Source: Longitalea arenae
GTDB taxonomy: Bacteria; Bacteroidota; Bacteroidia; Chitinophagales; Chitinophagaceae
Assembly (NCBI RefSeq): GCF_016924755.1
Contig: NZ_JAFFJX010000001.1
Span: 992,001 to 1,056,000, forward strand
DNA: 64,000 nt
Direction of reading: 5' to 3'
Shown here: positions 9,348 through 18,059 of the stretch, one piece after another
Layout: the number at the start of each line of letters is the position of its first letter
Numbering within the stretch: the stretch's first letter is position 1
The notes under the pieces: model-generated
The model's input: the letters and a program-made list of their open reading frames with translations, nothing else
Told to the model about the DNA's origin: nothing
The model's database searches: none
Translations under genes and position numbers: made by a program

Positions 9348-10616
9348 ATGAAAAAAATCATCCTTGCCATTTTGCCTGTCCTGCTCATTGCCAGCGCCTT
9401 TCAATTAACAACCACTACTACTGATAAAAAGCCACCAGCCATCGTGACCACAGCGGTTAAGAGCCGCATCGATGCTACCCTGAAAAGTTTTATTGATTCC
9501 GGTAAAACAGCGGGCGTTTCAGCATTGATCTTTGAAAAAGGAAAAGAAGTGTATTTCAATTCCTTTGGCTATGCCGATCGCGAAGCGAAGAAACCAATGG
9601 ACCGCAATACCATTGTGCGGATCTATTCGATGACCAAACCAGTGACCGGCGTAGCGTTAATGAGCCTGTACGAAAAAGGCGCTTTTCAACTGGATGAGCC
9701 CCTCTCAAAATATTTACCGGAGTATGCAGACATGAAAGTATTTAAAGGCGTTGACTCCAGTGGTAATTTAATACTGGAGCCGGCAAAACGCCCCATTACC
9801 ATCCGGGATATTACCCGGCATACCGCAGGTTTTGCCGGTAATGATATACCAGCGCTGGCGGAACTGGTGCGCAAATCGGATTATATGAATTTGAACAATA
9901 CGCTGGAGCAGATGTCGAAGAAGCTGGCCAGCCTGCCCTTGCAATTTCATCCCGGTGATGAATGGTCCTATGGCCCTTCCGTTGATGTGCAGGCCCGCCT
10001 GGTGGAAAAATTATCCGGTAAACCATTTGAGCAATATCTGCAGGAAACCATTTTTGGTCCATTGAAAATGACGAACACGGGGTTCGTAATAGCCGAAAAA
10101 GACCTGCCGCGTTTTGCGGCACTCTATGACCGCAGTGATGATAAAACGCTGAACCGGGTGCCTGATGAACGTGCAAATTATGTCAACTCAAAAGATTGGG
10201 CATTAAAGCCGGGCGGCTGGGGACTTATTTCTACCCTCGATGATTATATGAAGTTTGCCCAAATGCTGGTGAATAAAGGTAAACTCGGGAAAGTACAGAT
10301 CTTAAAACGCGAAACCGTACAATTAATGGCCACCAATCATTTGAGCGATACCATTACAAAACGGATGTGGTTGCCGAGCAAAGGCCGGGTTGGTTTTGGA
10401 ATTGATTTCGCCGTACGTACACAAGCACCTGCCACGGCAGAAGAGAATAATGGGATCGTGGGTGAATTTTTCTGGGACGGCGCCGCCAGCACGATGTTTT
10501 GGGTAGATCCGGTGAATGAGCTCACCGCCGTTTTGTTTACGCAGCTCTTTCCCTTCGACCGGGTTAAACTGCATAAAAGTTTCCGGGATGCGGTGTATGG
10601 GCAGATAGCCAATTAG
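9348..10616 (+). CDS. Secreted serine hydrolase, beta-lactamase/EstB family (family VIII esterase-like)
   Basis: An N-terminal Sec signal (MKKIILAILPVLLIASAF) precedes a class C beta-lactamase fold of normal length (422 residues). The catalytic SxxK is S-M-T-K near residue 94 in VRIYSMTKPVTG. The usual YxN motif reads Y-G-P in DEWSYGPSVD, a variant typical of esterase-type members rather than true beta-lactamases. GGWGLISTLDDYMKFAQML is another family block. It probably cleaves an ester or amide in the periplasm; antibiotic hydrolysis is unlikely. It is separated from the upstream MBL gene by about 100 bases and ends at a terminator shared with the convergent serine hydrolase. Confidence 0.88.
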   Translation: MKKIILAILPVLLIASAFQLTTTTTDKKPPAIVTTAVKSRIDATLKSFIDSGKTAGVSALIFEKGKEVYFNSFGYADREAKKPMDRNTIVRIYSMTKPVTGVALMSLYEKGAFQLDEPLSKYLPEYADMKVFKGVDSSGNLILEPAKRPITIRDITRHTAGFAGNDIPALAELVRKSDYMNLNNTLEQMSKKLASLPLQFHPGDEWSYGPSVDVQARLVEKLSGKPFEQYLQETIFGPLKMTNTGFVIAEKDLPRFAALYDRSDDKTLNRVPDERANYVNSKDWALKPGGWGLISTLDDYMKFAQMLVNKGKLGKVQILKRETVQLMATNHLSDTITKRMWLPSKGRVGFGIDFAVRTQAPATAEENNGIVGEFFWDGAASTMFWVDPVNELTAVLFTQLFPFDRVKLHKSFRDAVYGQIAN

Positions 10617-10620
10617 CAAT

Positions 10621-10659
10621 GTGCTGATGTGCTGATGTGCTAATGTGCTGATGGAATAC
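10621..10659. repeat. Octamer array GTGCTGAT x4 followed by GGAATAC
   Basis: Four abutting 8-bp units (GTGCTGAT, with one GTGCTAAT) start five bases after the stop codon at 10616 and are followed by GGAATAC. The same arrangement, units with core GCTRAT and then GGAATAC, recurs at 28830-28868 after nuoL. Confidence 0.85.
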
Positions 10660-10670
10660 AGAATACAGTG

Positions 10671-10714
10671 AAAGCAAAAGGCCCCGAAATCCACCGGAGC
10701 CTCTTGCTTTTTAT
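10671..10714. terminator. Bidirectional hairpin terminator between two serine hydrolases
   Basis: A 16-bp stem with two mismatches (10671-10686 with 10695-10710) has an A-run on its left and a T-run on its right, so it can end transcription from both convergent genes. Confidence 0.8.
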
Positions 10715-10728
10715 TATGTTAGGTTATA

Positions 10729-12189
10729 TTATTTGGATGCACCTTTTAGCTTTTGCAGGATATAGGCGGCATGTTCATTTTTCGGATCGAGCTGTACGGC
10801 TTTTTCATAGTTCTCTATAGCCTCTTTTTTTCTGCCATTCCTTTTATACGCTTCGGCCAGCGCTTCAAACGCAGTGGATGAGTTCGGGTATTCCTGGGTG
10901 TTCAGTTCCAGGATCTTAATAGCAGCGCCCATTTTTTTCGCCTGCCGCAGGTCACTGGCTACATAGTTCAGCTGGCTTTCATCAAAGACCAGACCGGGGC
11001 TGCGGCTGCTCTTCATCGTGCGGTATTCCTCGATGGCCTTATCGACATTCTTTTTGGCGGTTTCCAGGATAACATCGTGTAAAGCCCAGGTATACTTGTA
11101 CGGTTTTACCGGAACAGCCGGGTATAAGATATGATAGGCAATATCATTGATGGGGTTCAGTGAGTTTGACAGGATCACCACGCCGGTCTTTTTGGTCCTG
11201 TTCAAGAGTACGATGGCGCGGTAGCCGCCCGTGGTGCCATCTTTCCATAAATATTCGTCACCATCCTTGGCTTTTTCCAGCGTCCAGCCCAGGGTAACTT
11301 CCATGCCTGCGTCGCCCTTGCGAATGCGTGGGATATGCGCCAGTTGCATGGCAGGATACAGTTCGGTTTTAAGATGCCCCAAATTAGCAGCTGCAAAGTT
11401 GAGCAGATCGTTTACATTAGAACGTAAGCCGCCTGTTCCCGCAATAGCAGGCAGGTCCCAGCTTTGTACCGGTGCACCATACTCTGAATGGCCGCCGGCC
11501 AGCCTGGCTTTTTGCTCTGGTGTTGGCACCAGGGTGGTGTTGGTAAGGCCTAAAGGTGTACAGATCCTTTCTTTCACCAGGGTTTCATAGGGTTTACCAG
11601 CCACCTGAGCCAGAATATGGCCAAGCAGGCCATAGCCCACATTGGAATACCTGAACCAGGTGCCGGGGGCATAATCAAATTGCGCCCGGCTGATGTAATC
11701 GTAGAGTTGTTCAATGGTGTAATCTGCAAAAGGGTTATCCGGATTCTGCGGATCATAATTATCCGGCATACGCGGCCAGCCTACGCTGTGTGTAGCCAGG
11801 TGTAACAAAGTGATGGGTTTATCTTTAACTACAGGAACAGTTACCGTAGCTGGCAGGTATTTGGAAATTGGATCTTCGAGGTTCACCTGTTTCTTTAAGA
11901 CCATATCGGCCAGTAACAGCGAAGTAAATACCTTGTTAATGGAACCAATTTCATACATGGATTGGCCGTCGGGCTTCACTTCTTTTTTATCGCTTATAGA
12001 ACCGGCGCTTACAATCTGCCGGTTGCCGCTTGCATCGATCGTGCCTATTACCATGCTGGGCGTTCTTTTAAGCTGCACTTCTTTATCGATGATCTTCTGA
12101 ATTTCACTCGCCGCTATTTGTCCAACACCAATAAAAGCGGTGGTTGTAATAATGATACTGGTCAGAATAGTTTTCTTAAAAAGGGGCAT
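10729..12189 (-). CDS. Secreted serine hydrolase (class C beta-lactamase-like) with C-terminal TPR repeats
   Basis: A signal peptide (MPLFKKTILTSIIITTTAF) leads into a beta-lactamase-like domain with SxxK as S-I-N-K in YEIGSINKVFTSLL, YxN as Y-S-N in RYSNVGYGLLG, and the later WKDGTTGGYRA block. About 110 C-terminal residues form tetratricopeptide repeats (TAFEALAEAYKRNGRKKEA, then YEKAVQLDPKNEHA). Known relatives are peptidases/esterases or D-Ala-D-Ala-type hydrolases of unknown substrate, active in the periplasm. I use the ATG at 12189, where the signal peptide begins, not the longer frame to 12243. It converges on the preceding hydrolase with which it shares a terminator; the two are not close copies. 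Confidence 0.88.
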   Translation of the reverse strand: MPLFKKTILTSIIITTTAFIGVGQIAASEIQKIIDKEVQLKRTPSMVIGTIDASGNRQIVSAGSISDKKEVKPDGQSMYEIGSINKVFTSLLLADMVLKKQVNLEDPISKYLPATVTVPVVKDKPITLLHLATHSVGWPRMPDNYDPQNPDNPFADYTIEQLYDYISRAQFDYAPGTWFRYSNVGYGLLGHILAQVAGKPYETLVKERICTPLGLTNTTLVPTPEQKARLAGGHSEYGAPVQSWDLPAIAGTGGLRSNVNDLLNFAAANLGHLKTELYPAMQLAHIPRIRKGDAGMEVTLGWTLEKAKDGDEYLWKDGTTGGYRAIVLLNRTKKTGVVILSNSLNPINDIAYHILYPAVPVKPYKYTWALHDVILETAKKNVDKAIEEYRTMKSSRSPGLVFDESQLNYVASDLRQAKKMGAAIKILELNTQEYPNSSTAFEALAEAYKRNGRKKEAIENYEKAVQLDPKNEHAAYILQKLKGASK

Positions 12190-12345
12190 GTTGTTTTGTA
12201 GAATTAGCATGTTCAATAAGATTAAAATAGATCCTGGTGACATGGAAACTATGCCACAATAAAACGAAATTGTTTAAAAAATTATTTTAGGTGAGTTGAA
12301 GTGGAGTGCCCCGCCGGGGGACCGAAATTAACAGATAGTTCCGGT

Positions 12346-12393
12346 AAAAAAAATCCTGCCGGCTACTTGTTTAAGCAAGATAAGCCGGCAGGA
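12346..12393 (-). terminator. Terminator of the parvulin-like gene
   Basis: An 11-bp perfect stem (12354-12364 with 12383-12393) is followed, reading leftwards, by a run of eight T. It lies 28 bases past the stop of the gene ending at 12421. Confidence 0.82.
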
Positions 12394-12420
12394 ATATTTG
12401 TAAACCAGGGAAATGCTTAT

Positions 12421-13032
12421 TTACCGTCCGTTCGCACGTAGTACTACGATGTCTTTTGTTACCTGGTCGTCATAGGTCTTTTTGATGATATAATGCCAGT
12501 CGCGCTCTGATACATCCACGAAGAAAATATCGCCTTTTTTATGTGCGGCAACCGCATCCTGTACTTCTTTCGGGAACATGAGCTCGCCGTAGAACCAGTC
12601 GGTATCGCCTTTTGTTTTATTGCCATCCATGGTATATTGATCGCTCAGCTGTTCCCAGGGGGTACCGGCATTGGCTTTGGCCACGATCAGTTTTTTCAGG
12701 CTGTCAATCTCGGAAACGGATAAAGAGCTGCCGTCGAGGAAAATGTAACTGGCACGGTAAGCCACTGATTCCTTCGCTTCGATCACTTTATAGGTCACGT
12801 ATCCTACCGAAAAGATATCACCCTGCTTTTGGCGCAGTAACCGTTTGTCGATCAGCGTGGAATCTTTACCAAGCGACAGTCGCAGAATGGCGGGTTTAAT
12901 TTCAGGGTTGGCATCAACGAACTGTTGTGCCTGCGCTACATTTCCGATCTTTTGAAATTTTTCCACCAGGGTTTGTTGCGCGAAAACAGACACAGAAACG
13001 AGCAGTAATAAAGCCGATAAGCTGAATTTCAT
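12421..13032 (-). CDS. Secreted protein with divergent parvulin-type (PpiC) rotamase domain
   Basis: The 203-residue protein has a clear signal peptide (MKFSLSALLLLVSVSVFAQ). The part from about residue 80 on follows the parvulin plan: GTPWEQLSDQYTMDGN, then DTDWFYGELMFPKEVQDA, then KKGDIFFVDVSERDWHYIIK, which corresponds to the family's W-F-...-P-E-F-...-G-...-F-G-W-H-I-I-K blocks. It may assist folding of exported proteins as a peptidyl-prolyl isomerase, but several usual positions differ and only one rotamase unit without a full chaperone domain is present, so catalysis is uncertain. Monocistronic, with its own terminator. Confidence 0.75.
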   Translation of the reverse strand: MKFSLSALLLLVSVSVFAQQTLVEKFQKIGNVAQAQQFVDANPEIKPAILRLSLGKDSTLIDKRLLRQKQGDIFSVGYVTYKVIEAKESVAYRASYIFLDGSSLSVSEIDSLKKLIVAKANAGTPWEQLSDQYTMDGNKTKGDTDWFYGELMFPKEVQDAVAAHKKGDIFFVDVSERDWHYIIKKTYDDQVTKDIVVLRANGR

Positions 13033-13257
13033 ATTGTATATTATTTTCTTTTGCTTTAAAAACGTTCTCCATATTTACCGTAGTAACGGTAACCAAACCT
13101 TTGGAAGTTACTATTTTTTAACAGATCAGATGGCCGGGTTTTCTGAATTTAATTGATAAATATTTGCAAAAATGCAGCCATTTTTGCCTGAAAATGAGCA
13201 AGAATCGGGTTTTACCGGCCTGTTCCTTTGGGGAGATTTGCGGTATTAAATCGGTTT

Positions 13258-14112
13258 ATGGAAAAGCAACAGGAAATAAATTATAACCGGATCGCCGAAG
13301 CGATCGACTTCTACCGGCAACATTTCAGGGAACAACCCTCGCTGGAGGTAGTGGCTGAACATGTACATGTAAGTCCCTTTCATTTCCAGCGGATGTTCAA
13401 GGACTGGGCGGGGGTTACGCCCAAACAATTCCTGCAGTACCTGACCCTGGAGCATGCTAAACAGGTATTAAAAAAAGGCGCCGCGGTTACGCTGGTGGAT
13501 GCGGCCTTTGAATCGGGCCTTTCAGGCACCAGCCGCCTGCACGACCTGTTCATAAAAGTTGAAGGTATGACCCCGGGTGAATTCAAGAACGGCGGTGAAC
13601 AGCTGGTCATCAATTACAGTTTTGCCGAGAGCCCGTTCGGCACGATCATCATCGCTTCTACCCATAAAGGCATTTGTTATATGGCATTTGTTGACGAAGA
13701 AGAGGAGATTGCGCTGCTGAAATTAAAGAGCCAGTTCCCGCATGCGAAATACAAGCAGCTGTCTGATAAAATTCAACAGAATGCCCTGTTTATTTTTACG
13801 CAGGACTGGAACAAACTGCATGAAATAAAACTGCATTTAAAGGGAACTCCTTTCCAGCTCAAAGTTTGGGAAGCTTTGCTGAAGATCCCGATGGGACAGC
13901 TGTCGACCTATGCCGGCATTGCCGGTCAGTTGAACAGTCCGCTCGCTTCCCGGGCCGTAGGTACGGCCGTCGGCAGTAATCCGGTGGCTTTTCTGATCCC
14001 CTGCCACCGGGTCATTAAAGCCAATGGCGAGTTCGGTAATTATCATTGGGGCAGTACCCGCAAGAACGCCATGATCGGATGGGAGGCCTCCAAACTTTCT
14101 TCAGCCAGTTAA
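13258..14112 (+). CDS. AraC-type HTH fused to methylated-DNA-protein-cysteine methyltransferase (Ada-like)
   Basis: Residues 10-105 form an AraC-type DNA-binding domain (VHVSPFHFQRMFKDWAGVTP), followed by an O6-alkylguanine-DNA alkyltransferase with acceptor Cys249 in IPCHRVI and the downstream NYHWGSTRK block. The protein transfers alkyl groups from O6-alkylguanine to its own cysteine and may control transcription. It lacks the zinc-bound N-terminal phosphotriester domain of E. coli Ada, so the classical Cys-based switch is absent. I chose the ATG at 13258. alkB follows 11 bases later, forming a repair operon. Confidence 0.92.
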   Translation: MEKQQEINYNRIAEAIDFYRQHFREQPSLEVVAEHVHVSPFHFQRMFKDWAGVTPKQFLQYLTLEHAKQVLKKGAAVTLVDAAFESGLSGTSRLHDLFIKVEGMTPGEFKNGGEQLVINYSFAESPFGTIIIASTHKGICYMAFVDEEEEIALLKLKSQFPHAKYKQLSDKIQQNALFIFTQDWNKLHEIKLHLKGTPFQLKVWEALLKIPMGQLSTYAGIAGQLNSPLASRAVGTAVGSNPVAFLIPCHRVIKANGEFGNYHWGSTRKNAMIGWEASKLSSAS

Positions 14113-14123
14113 AACGATTCCCG

Positions 14124-14744
14124 ATGGATCTCTTCAACCAGCATATAAACGAAACAATAAACTATTTACCGAAAGACGGCACGGTCAATTATTACGGCAA
14201 GCCGTTGAGCCGCCAGCAGGCAGACCATTACCTGGACAAGTTATTAAACACCATTCACTGGAAGAACGACGAAGCCGTCATTTTCGGCAGGCATATCATT
14301 ACCAAAAGGAAAGTGGCCTGGTATGGGAATGATAACTATGACTACACTTATTCGAAGATCACCCGGCAGGCATTAAGCTGGACAAAAGAATTACTGGAAC
14401 TCAAAGACCTGGTGGAATTGAAAACAGGTGAGACCTATAATTCCTGTTTACTGAACCTGTACCATAATGGTGATGAAGGCATGGCCTGGCACAGCGATGA
14501 CGAAAAAACACTGGGCGAAAATTCCGCTATTGCATCCTTTAGTTTTGGCGCTGAACGGAAATTCTCTTTTAAACATAAAGAAACGAAAGAAGTAGTGTCG
14601 ATGATGCTGGAACATGGCAGCCTGCTTGTAATGAAAGGTACCACGCAAAGGCACTGGCTGCATTGCCTGCCCAAAAGCAAACGGATCACCAGGCCCAGGG
14701 TGAATCTTACTTTCAGGACGATGATACCGCAACAGCATAAATGA
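14124..14744 (+). CDS. alkB: AlkB-like 2-oxoglutarate/Fe(II) dioxygenase
   Basis: The 206-residue protein contains the Fe-binding H-x-D (H123, D125 in WHSDDEK), a distal His (about 180 in RHWLHCLP) and the 2-oxoglutarate-binding Arg residues of RPRVNLTFR. Such enzymes oxidatively remove alkyl groups such as 1-methyladenine and 3-methylcytosine from DNA or RNA. The size and sequence fit the ALKBH2/3-like bacterial group. The ATG at 14124 starts the conserved part; the gene follows the Ada-like gene after 11 bases, so the two are almost surely co-transcribed. Confidence 0.92.
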   Translation: MDLFNQHINETINYLPKDGTVNYYGKPLSRQQADHYLDKLLNTIHWKNDEAVIFGRHIITKRKVAWYGNDNYDYTYSKITRQALSWTKELLELKDLVELKTGETYNSCLLNLYHNGDEGMAWHSDDEKTLGENSAIASFSFGAERKFSFKHKETKEVVSMMLEHGSLLVMKGTTQRHWLHCLPKSKRITRPRVNLTFRTMIPQQHK

Positions 14745-14769
14745 CTTATTTTAGCGGGCATTCTGTTGT

Positions 14770-14832
14770 ATGAAAAAGATATTGCCCAACCATTTGCTGT
14801 TTATTATTTTCCTGTTTGCTTCAATGCCCTAA
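14770..14832 (+). other. 20-codon open frame resembling a bare signal peptide
   Basis: A Met-Lys-Lys start followed by a hydrophobic stretch (LLFIIFLFASM) stops at once with TAA. It sits 25 bases after alkB. It could be the stub of a lost secreted protein, a tiny membrane peptide, or chance; nothing in the next 40 bases continues it in another frame convincingly. Confidence 0.3.
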
Positions 14833-14874
14833 ACTTGATTTTGCCTGAAAGCAACCGGTATAAGATATAGCTGT

Positions 14875-15963
14875 TTAAAGAACGACGCCCGGTTTCAATT
14901 CCATTGGCTGGTCTAAGAAATGCCCATAAGCGGCTGCAGCTTTTTTGATCAGTGCGGTCATTTTTTTTGCAGGCGGCCTGAAGAACTCAGTCTCAACAAT
15001 GGTTTTACCTTTTTGAATGCTTCGTTTCCAGATACCTGCTGCCTGTCCGTTCACAACGATAACAGGTCTGAACAAGCCGTTTACCCAAATAGCATTTTTT
15101 TTATAGTTATCGGCCAGGATAGCACTGCGGTCTTTATAACTGATAATATATTCATCGAAGGCTGGTAAAAAATATACAGACGATGGTTTGCCTGGTGGAA
15201 TTACCAGGGCAGGCGACATCCAGTAGCTTTGGCCGGCGATTGTTTCTTCCTGCAGCTGATCTTTTATACTTTCCAGGCCACGCCTGGCGTCGGTAATGTT
15301 CAATCCCGACCACCACACAAAATCGGGCAGGGTAGCGGGACCATGACTGGTAAAATACCGCAAAGTGAGTTGCGCCGTGGCTTCTTCTTTTGTGAGGGAG
15401 ATCTTCTTTGGCACCCATTCGTTCAGGAGTGCATATGTGGGTTGATTATCTTTCAGGCTGCCGCTGCAGATCAGGGCTTCCATTTCTGCCCAGAATAAAA
15501 GGTGGGAAGAACGGTTATTATCAACCGCGATCCTGGCTTTCTTCAGTTCCGCTACCAGCTCCTCGCGGGTCAAATGACCGTTTTTTGTCAACGCTTTTTC
15601 AATGATCGAATTGCTTTTCTTCAGCACGGCATCGGTTAGCTCCAGTTCTTTGTGCCGGCCTTTGAGAGACGCTTTTAATTTGGGAGCCGATAGGGCAAGC
15701 ATCCAATGAAGATCTTCTGCCGCAACGAGGTGCCAGGTTGGCCTTAACAAATGTGTTCTGATGATCTCACCTTTGTGAATAGCCGCTTCTACGGTCTTTT
15801 CGGTAGCCGCTGGCAGCCGGATACCCACAGCCCATTTGCACATAGGATAATCCTGCGCCTGGAGGGCGCCCATCCAGGAAACAAGTTGTTTGGCTTTTTT
15901 GAAAGAGGTTGCGGCAATTTGCTGGCTGTGCAGGCGGCAAAGGCCAATGGTTGAAATGTTCAT
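14875..15963 (-). CDS. Winged-helix DNA glycosylase-fold protein, HTH_42 (AlkZ/YcaQ superfamily)
   Basis: The 362-residue protein has the HTH_42 superfamily features: an early WMGALQAQDYP segment with Gln35-x-Gln37, RPTWHLVAAEDLHWML, and FFTSHGP-like RYFTSHGPATLPDFVWW, plus PAFDEYIISYKDRS. In characterised AlkZ enzymes two glutamines spaced one apart in this region are catalytic in removing bulky or cross-linked alkylpurines; the Q-x-Q here fits that branch better than the Q-x-D of YcaQ/AlkX. It converges on the MGMT-alkB operon, which supports a role in alkylation repair. It could also be a DNA-binding protein without glycosylase activity. Confidence 0.78.
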   Translation of the reverse strand: MNISTIGLCRLHSQQIAATSFKKAKQLVSWMGALQAQDYPMCKWAVGIRLPAATEKTVEAAIHKGEIIRTHLLRPTWHLVAAEDLHWMLALSAPKLKASLKGRHKELELTDAVLKKSNSIIEKALTKNGHLTREELVAELKKARIAVDNNRSSHLLFWAEMEALICSGSLKDNQPTYALLNEWVPKKISLTKEEATAQLTLRYFTSHGPATLPDFVWWSGLNITDARRGLESIKDQLQEETIAGQSYWMSPALVIPPGKPSSVYFLPAFDEYIISYKDRSAILADNYKKNAIWVNGLFRPVIVVNGQAAGIWKRSIQKGKTIVETEFFRPPAKKMTALIKKAAAAYGHFLDQPMELKPGVVL

Positions 15964-15981
15964 GCAGTATCAGGCGTTCAA

Positions 15982-16962
15982 TCAGACTTCCACCGCCTCC
16001 TTGTTATATTTATTACGGTATTCGATGGGCGAAAGGCCGGTGATCTTTTTAAAGACGGTGCGGAATGCTTTGATATCGGTATACCCAACATCGTACATCA
16101 CTTCATTAACATTTTTGCGGCTGCTCTCCAGCTGCTTTTTAGCCGCTTCAATTTTAACCCGTTGAATATATTCGATGGGTGTATTATTGGTAGCTTTTTT
16201 AAACCGCCTGATAAAATGCCTTTTACCAATGGCATATTTTATGGCCAGCTCCTCTACCGAAATGCGTTCGGTAACATTCTTCTCAATAAATTCCTGCGCT
16301 TGTTTTATCGGTTCATCCTCATGTTTTTTCTGACCATTGAACATGATGAAGGGGGATTGCGTTTTACGGTCTATTTCCAGCGCATACACTTTGGCCGCCA
16401 TGATGGCCATTTCACGGCCGGCATGTTTTTCTACCAGGTGTAAGAGGAGGTTCCAGTAAGAGGTGGCGCCGCCGCTTGAATAGAGGCCCTGTTGTTCAGT
16501 GACGATACGGCCATCGACGAAAGTTACTTCCGGAAACATTTCACGGAACTCATTCGCATAACGCCAGTGGCTGGAGCATTCCTTTCCATTCAACAACCCG
16601 GTGGAGGCCAGCAGAAAAGCGCCGATACATAAGCTGGCCACTTCGGCACCCCGGTTATACTGCTCAACGATCCAGGGCAGAAAAGCTTCATTCTTTTTGA
16701 TAGCCGTTCTCAGTTCGCCGCCAACGGCTGGTATCAGGATGAGATCGGTCTTTTTTACCTCACTGAGCAATACATCGGTATGCACCGTAAAACTGCCATT
16801 GTGCAGCTGCACTTCCCTGGGTAGGCCAACGAGTTGCACTTTAAAGGCAGGTGGTTGACCGGCTGCATCCAAAAAGTCGTTTACACCGGTAAAAAGGATC
16901 CGGGGATCAACAATACTCGCCATTACGGAATCATGCGGAACAAGAATGCTAACGTGTTTCAT
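15982..16962 (-). CDS. GlxA-type transcriptional regulator (DJ-1/PfpI domain + AraC HTH)
   Basis: Residues 1-190 form a class I glutamine amidotransferase-like DJ-1/PfpI domain (ASLCIGAFLLASTGLLNGK holds the nucleophile-elbow Cys), and residues 220-326 are an AraC-type double helix-turn-helix (KRHFIRRFKKATNNTPIEY, YTDIKAFRTVFKKITGLSP). GlxA-like proteins are transcription factors whose first domain probably binds a small ligand. The ATG at 16962 begins the conserved MKHVSILVP. It lies 18 bases after the HTH_42 gene and reads in the same direction, so both may be in one transcript; the divergent alpha/beta hydrolase at 17133 is a plausible target. Confidence 0.88.
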   Translation of the reverse strand: MKHVSILVPHDSVMASIVDPRILFTGVNDFLDAAGQPPAFKVQLVGLPREVQLHNGSFTVHTDVLLSEVKKTDLILIPAVGGELRTAIKKNEAFLPWIVEQYNRGAEVASLCIGAFLLASTGLLNGKECSSHWRYANEFREMFPEVTFVDGRIVTEQQGLYSSGGATSYWNLLLHLVEKHAGREMAIMAAKVYALEIDRKTQSPFIMFNGQKKHEDEPIKQAQEFIEKNVTERISVEELAIKYAIGKRHFIRRFKKATNNTPIEYIQRVKIEAAKKQLESSRKNVNEVMYDVGYTDIKAFRTVFKKITGLSPIEYRNKYNKEAVEV

Positions 16963-16990
16963 AATGATATAGCAATTTGTCGTAATACAA

Positions 16991-17011
16991 GGCTCAAAGC
17001 TCAAAGCTCAA
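16991..17011. repeat. Heptamer array, (R)GCTCAA x3
   Basis: Three abutting 7-bp units GGCTCAA, AGCTCAA, AGCTCAA lie in the divergent gap between the GlxA-type gene and the alpha/beta hydrolase gene. Confidence 0.75.
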
Positions 17012-17132
17012 GCAGCCTCCTAAAGGTAATAAAGAATAAAGTCGCGAACAACCCTTCAGGAAGTCATTTTCACACTCTATCAAAGCTGATTGCCGTCGGT
17101 AATTTTGGGGGGAAGAATAAAACAACATAAAA

Positions 17133-18038
17133 ATGGAAAAGATATTAAAAAGCTTAGTTGTCTTACTGGTATTACTGCATTCAGTTACATTTTCTTTTGC
17201 GCAAGGGCATAATGATGTAGGTAAAACGTTGGGAATAAAGCTAAATCCTGCACAGCATGGTTATGCGCCGGTGAATGGCCTTAAAATGTATTATGAAATT
17301 TATGGAAAAGGGGAGCCATTGGTTCTGTTGCATGGCGCTTATTCTGCTATTCCTTCCTCTTTTGAAAGATTGATCCCTGAACTGTCGAAAACCCGCCAGG
17401 TAATTGCCGTAGAGTTACAAGGCCACGGCAGAACAGCTGATATCGACAGACCGATCACCTATGAACAAATGGCTGATGATGTGGCTGCTTTTCTTGGGCA
17501 GCTGAAGATAAAAAAGGCCGACCTGTTTGGGTATAGTATGGGCGGCGGTGTTGCGCTGCAGGTAAGCATGCGCCACCCGCAGCTGGTTCGCAAACTGGTG
17601 TTGGCCGCGGCTTCTTATAAAACCGAAGGTTGTTATGCAGAGATGTGGGAGATGATCCCTACGCTTACACCGGAGATGTTTGAGAACACGCCGATCAAAA
17701 AAGAATATGACAGCCTGGCGCCCAGAAAAGAATTTGCAAAGCTGTTTGCCAAGGTGAAGAAGCTCGATGAAACCAAGTTTGACTGGGGGGCCGATAAGAT
17801 AAAGGTTATAAAATCGCCCATGTTGCTGATCATTGGCGATGGTGATGTGGTTCGGCCGGAACATGCTGTGGAAATGTTCAGATTAGCCGGCGGCGGCGTA
17901 CCGGCCGACCTGAAAGGATTGCCTAATTCACAACTGGCCATACTGCCCGGTACAACGCACGTAACACTAATATATCAAACTAACCTATTGTTAGCGATGG
18001 TACCGCCCTTTCTGGATGCGCCCATGCCAAAGCTGTAA
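17133..18038 (+). CDS. Secreted alpha/beta hydrolase
   Basis: A signal peptide (about residues 1-23, ending SFAQ) precedes an alpha/beta hydrolase fold with the oxyanion segment PLVLLHGAYS, nucleophile Ser135 in GYSMGGG, an acid around GDGDVVRPEH and the catalytic His in PGTTHVTLI. The substrate is unknown; family members act on esters, epoxides or lactones. Transcribed away from the GlxA-type regulator and followed after 21 bases by the reductase-like gene at 18060. Confidence 0.87.
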   Translation: MEKILKSLVVLLVLLHSVTFSFAQGHNDVGKTLGIKLNPAQHGYAPVNGLKMYYEIYGKGEPLVLLHGAYSAIPSSFERLIPELSKTRQVIAVELQGHGRTADIDRPITYEQMADDVAAFLGQLKIKKADLFGYSMGGGVALQVSMRHPQLVRKLVLAAASYKTEGCYAEMWEMIPTLTPEMFENTPIKKEYDSLAPRKEFAKLFAKVKKLDETKFDWGADKIKVIKSPMLLIIGDGDVVRPEHAVEMFRLAGGGVPADLKGLPNSQLAILPGTTHVTLIYQTNLLLAMVPPFLDAPMPKL

Positions 18039-18059
18039 CAATAGATAAAGATTTGTGAT

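Noticed and set aside
9348-12189. The two convergent serine hydrolases as a recent duplication
   Set aside because: Their motifs, lengths and C-termini differ (one has TPR repeats); they share only the fold.
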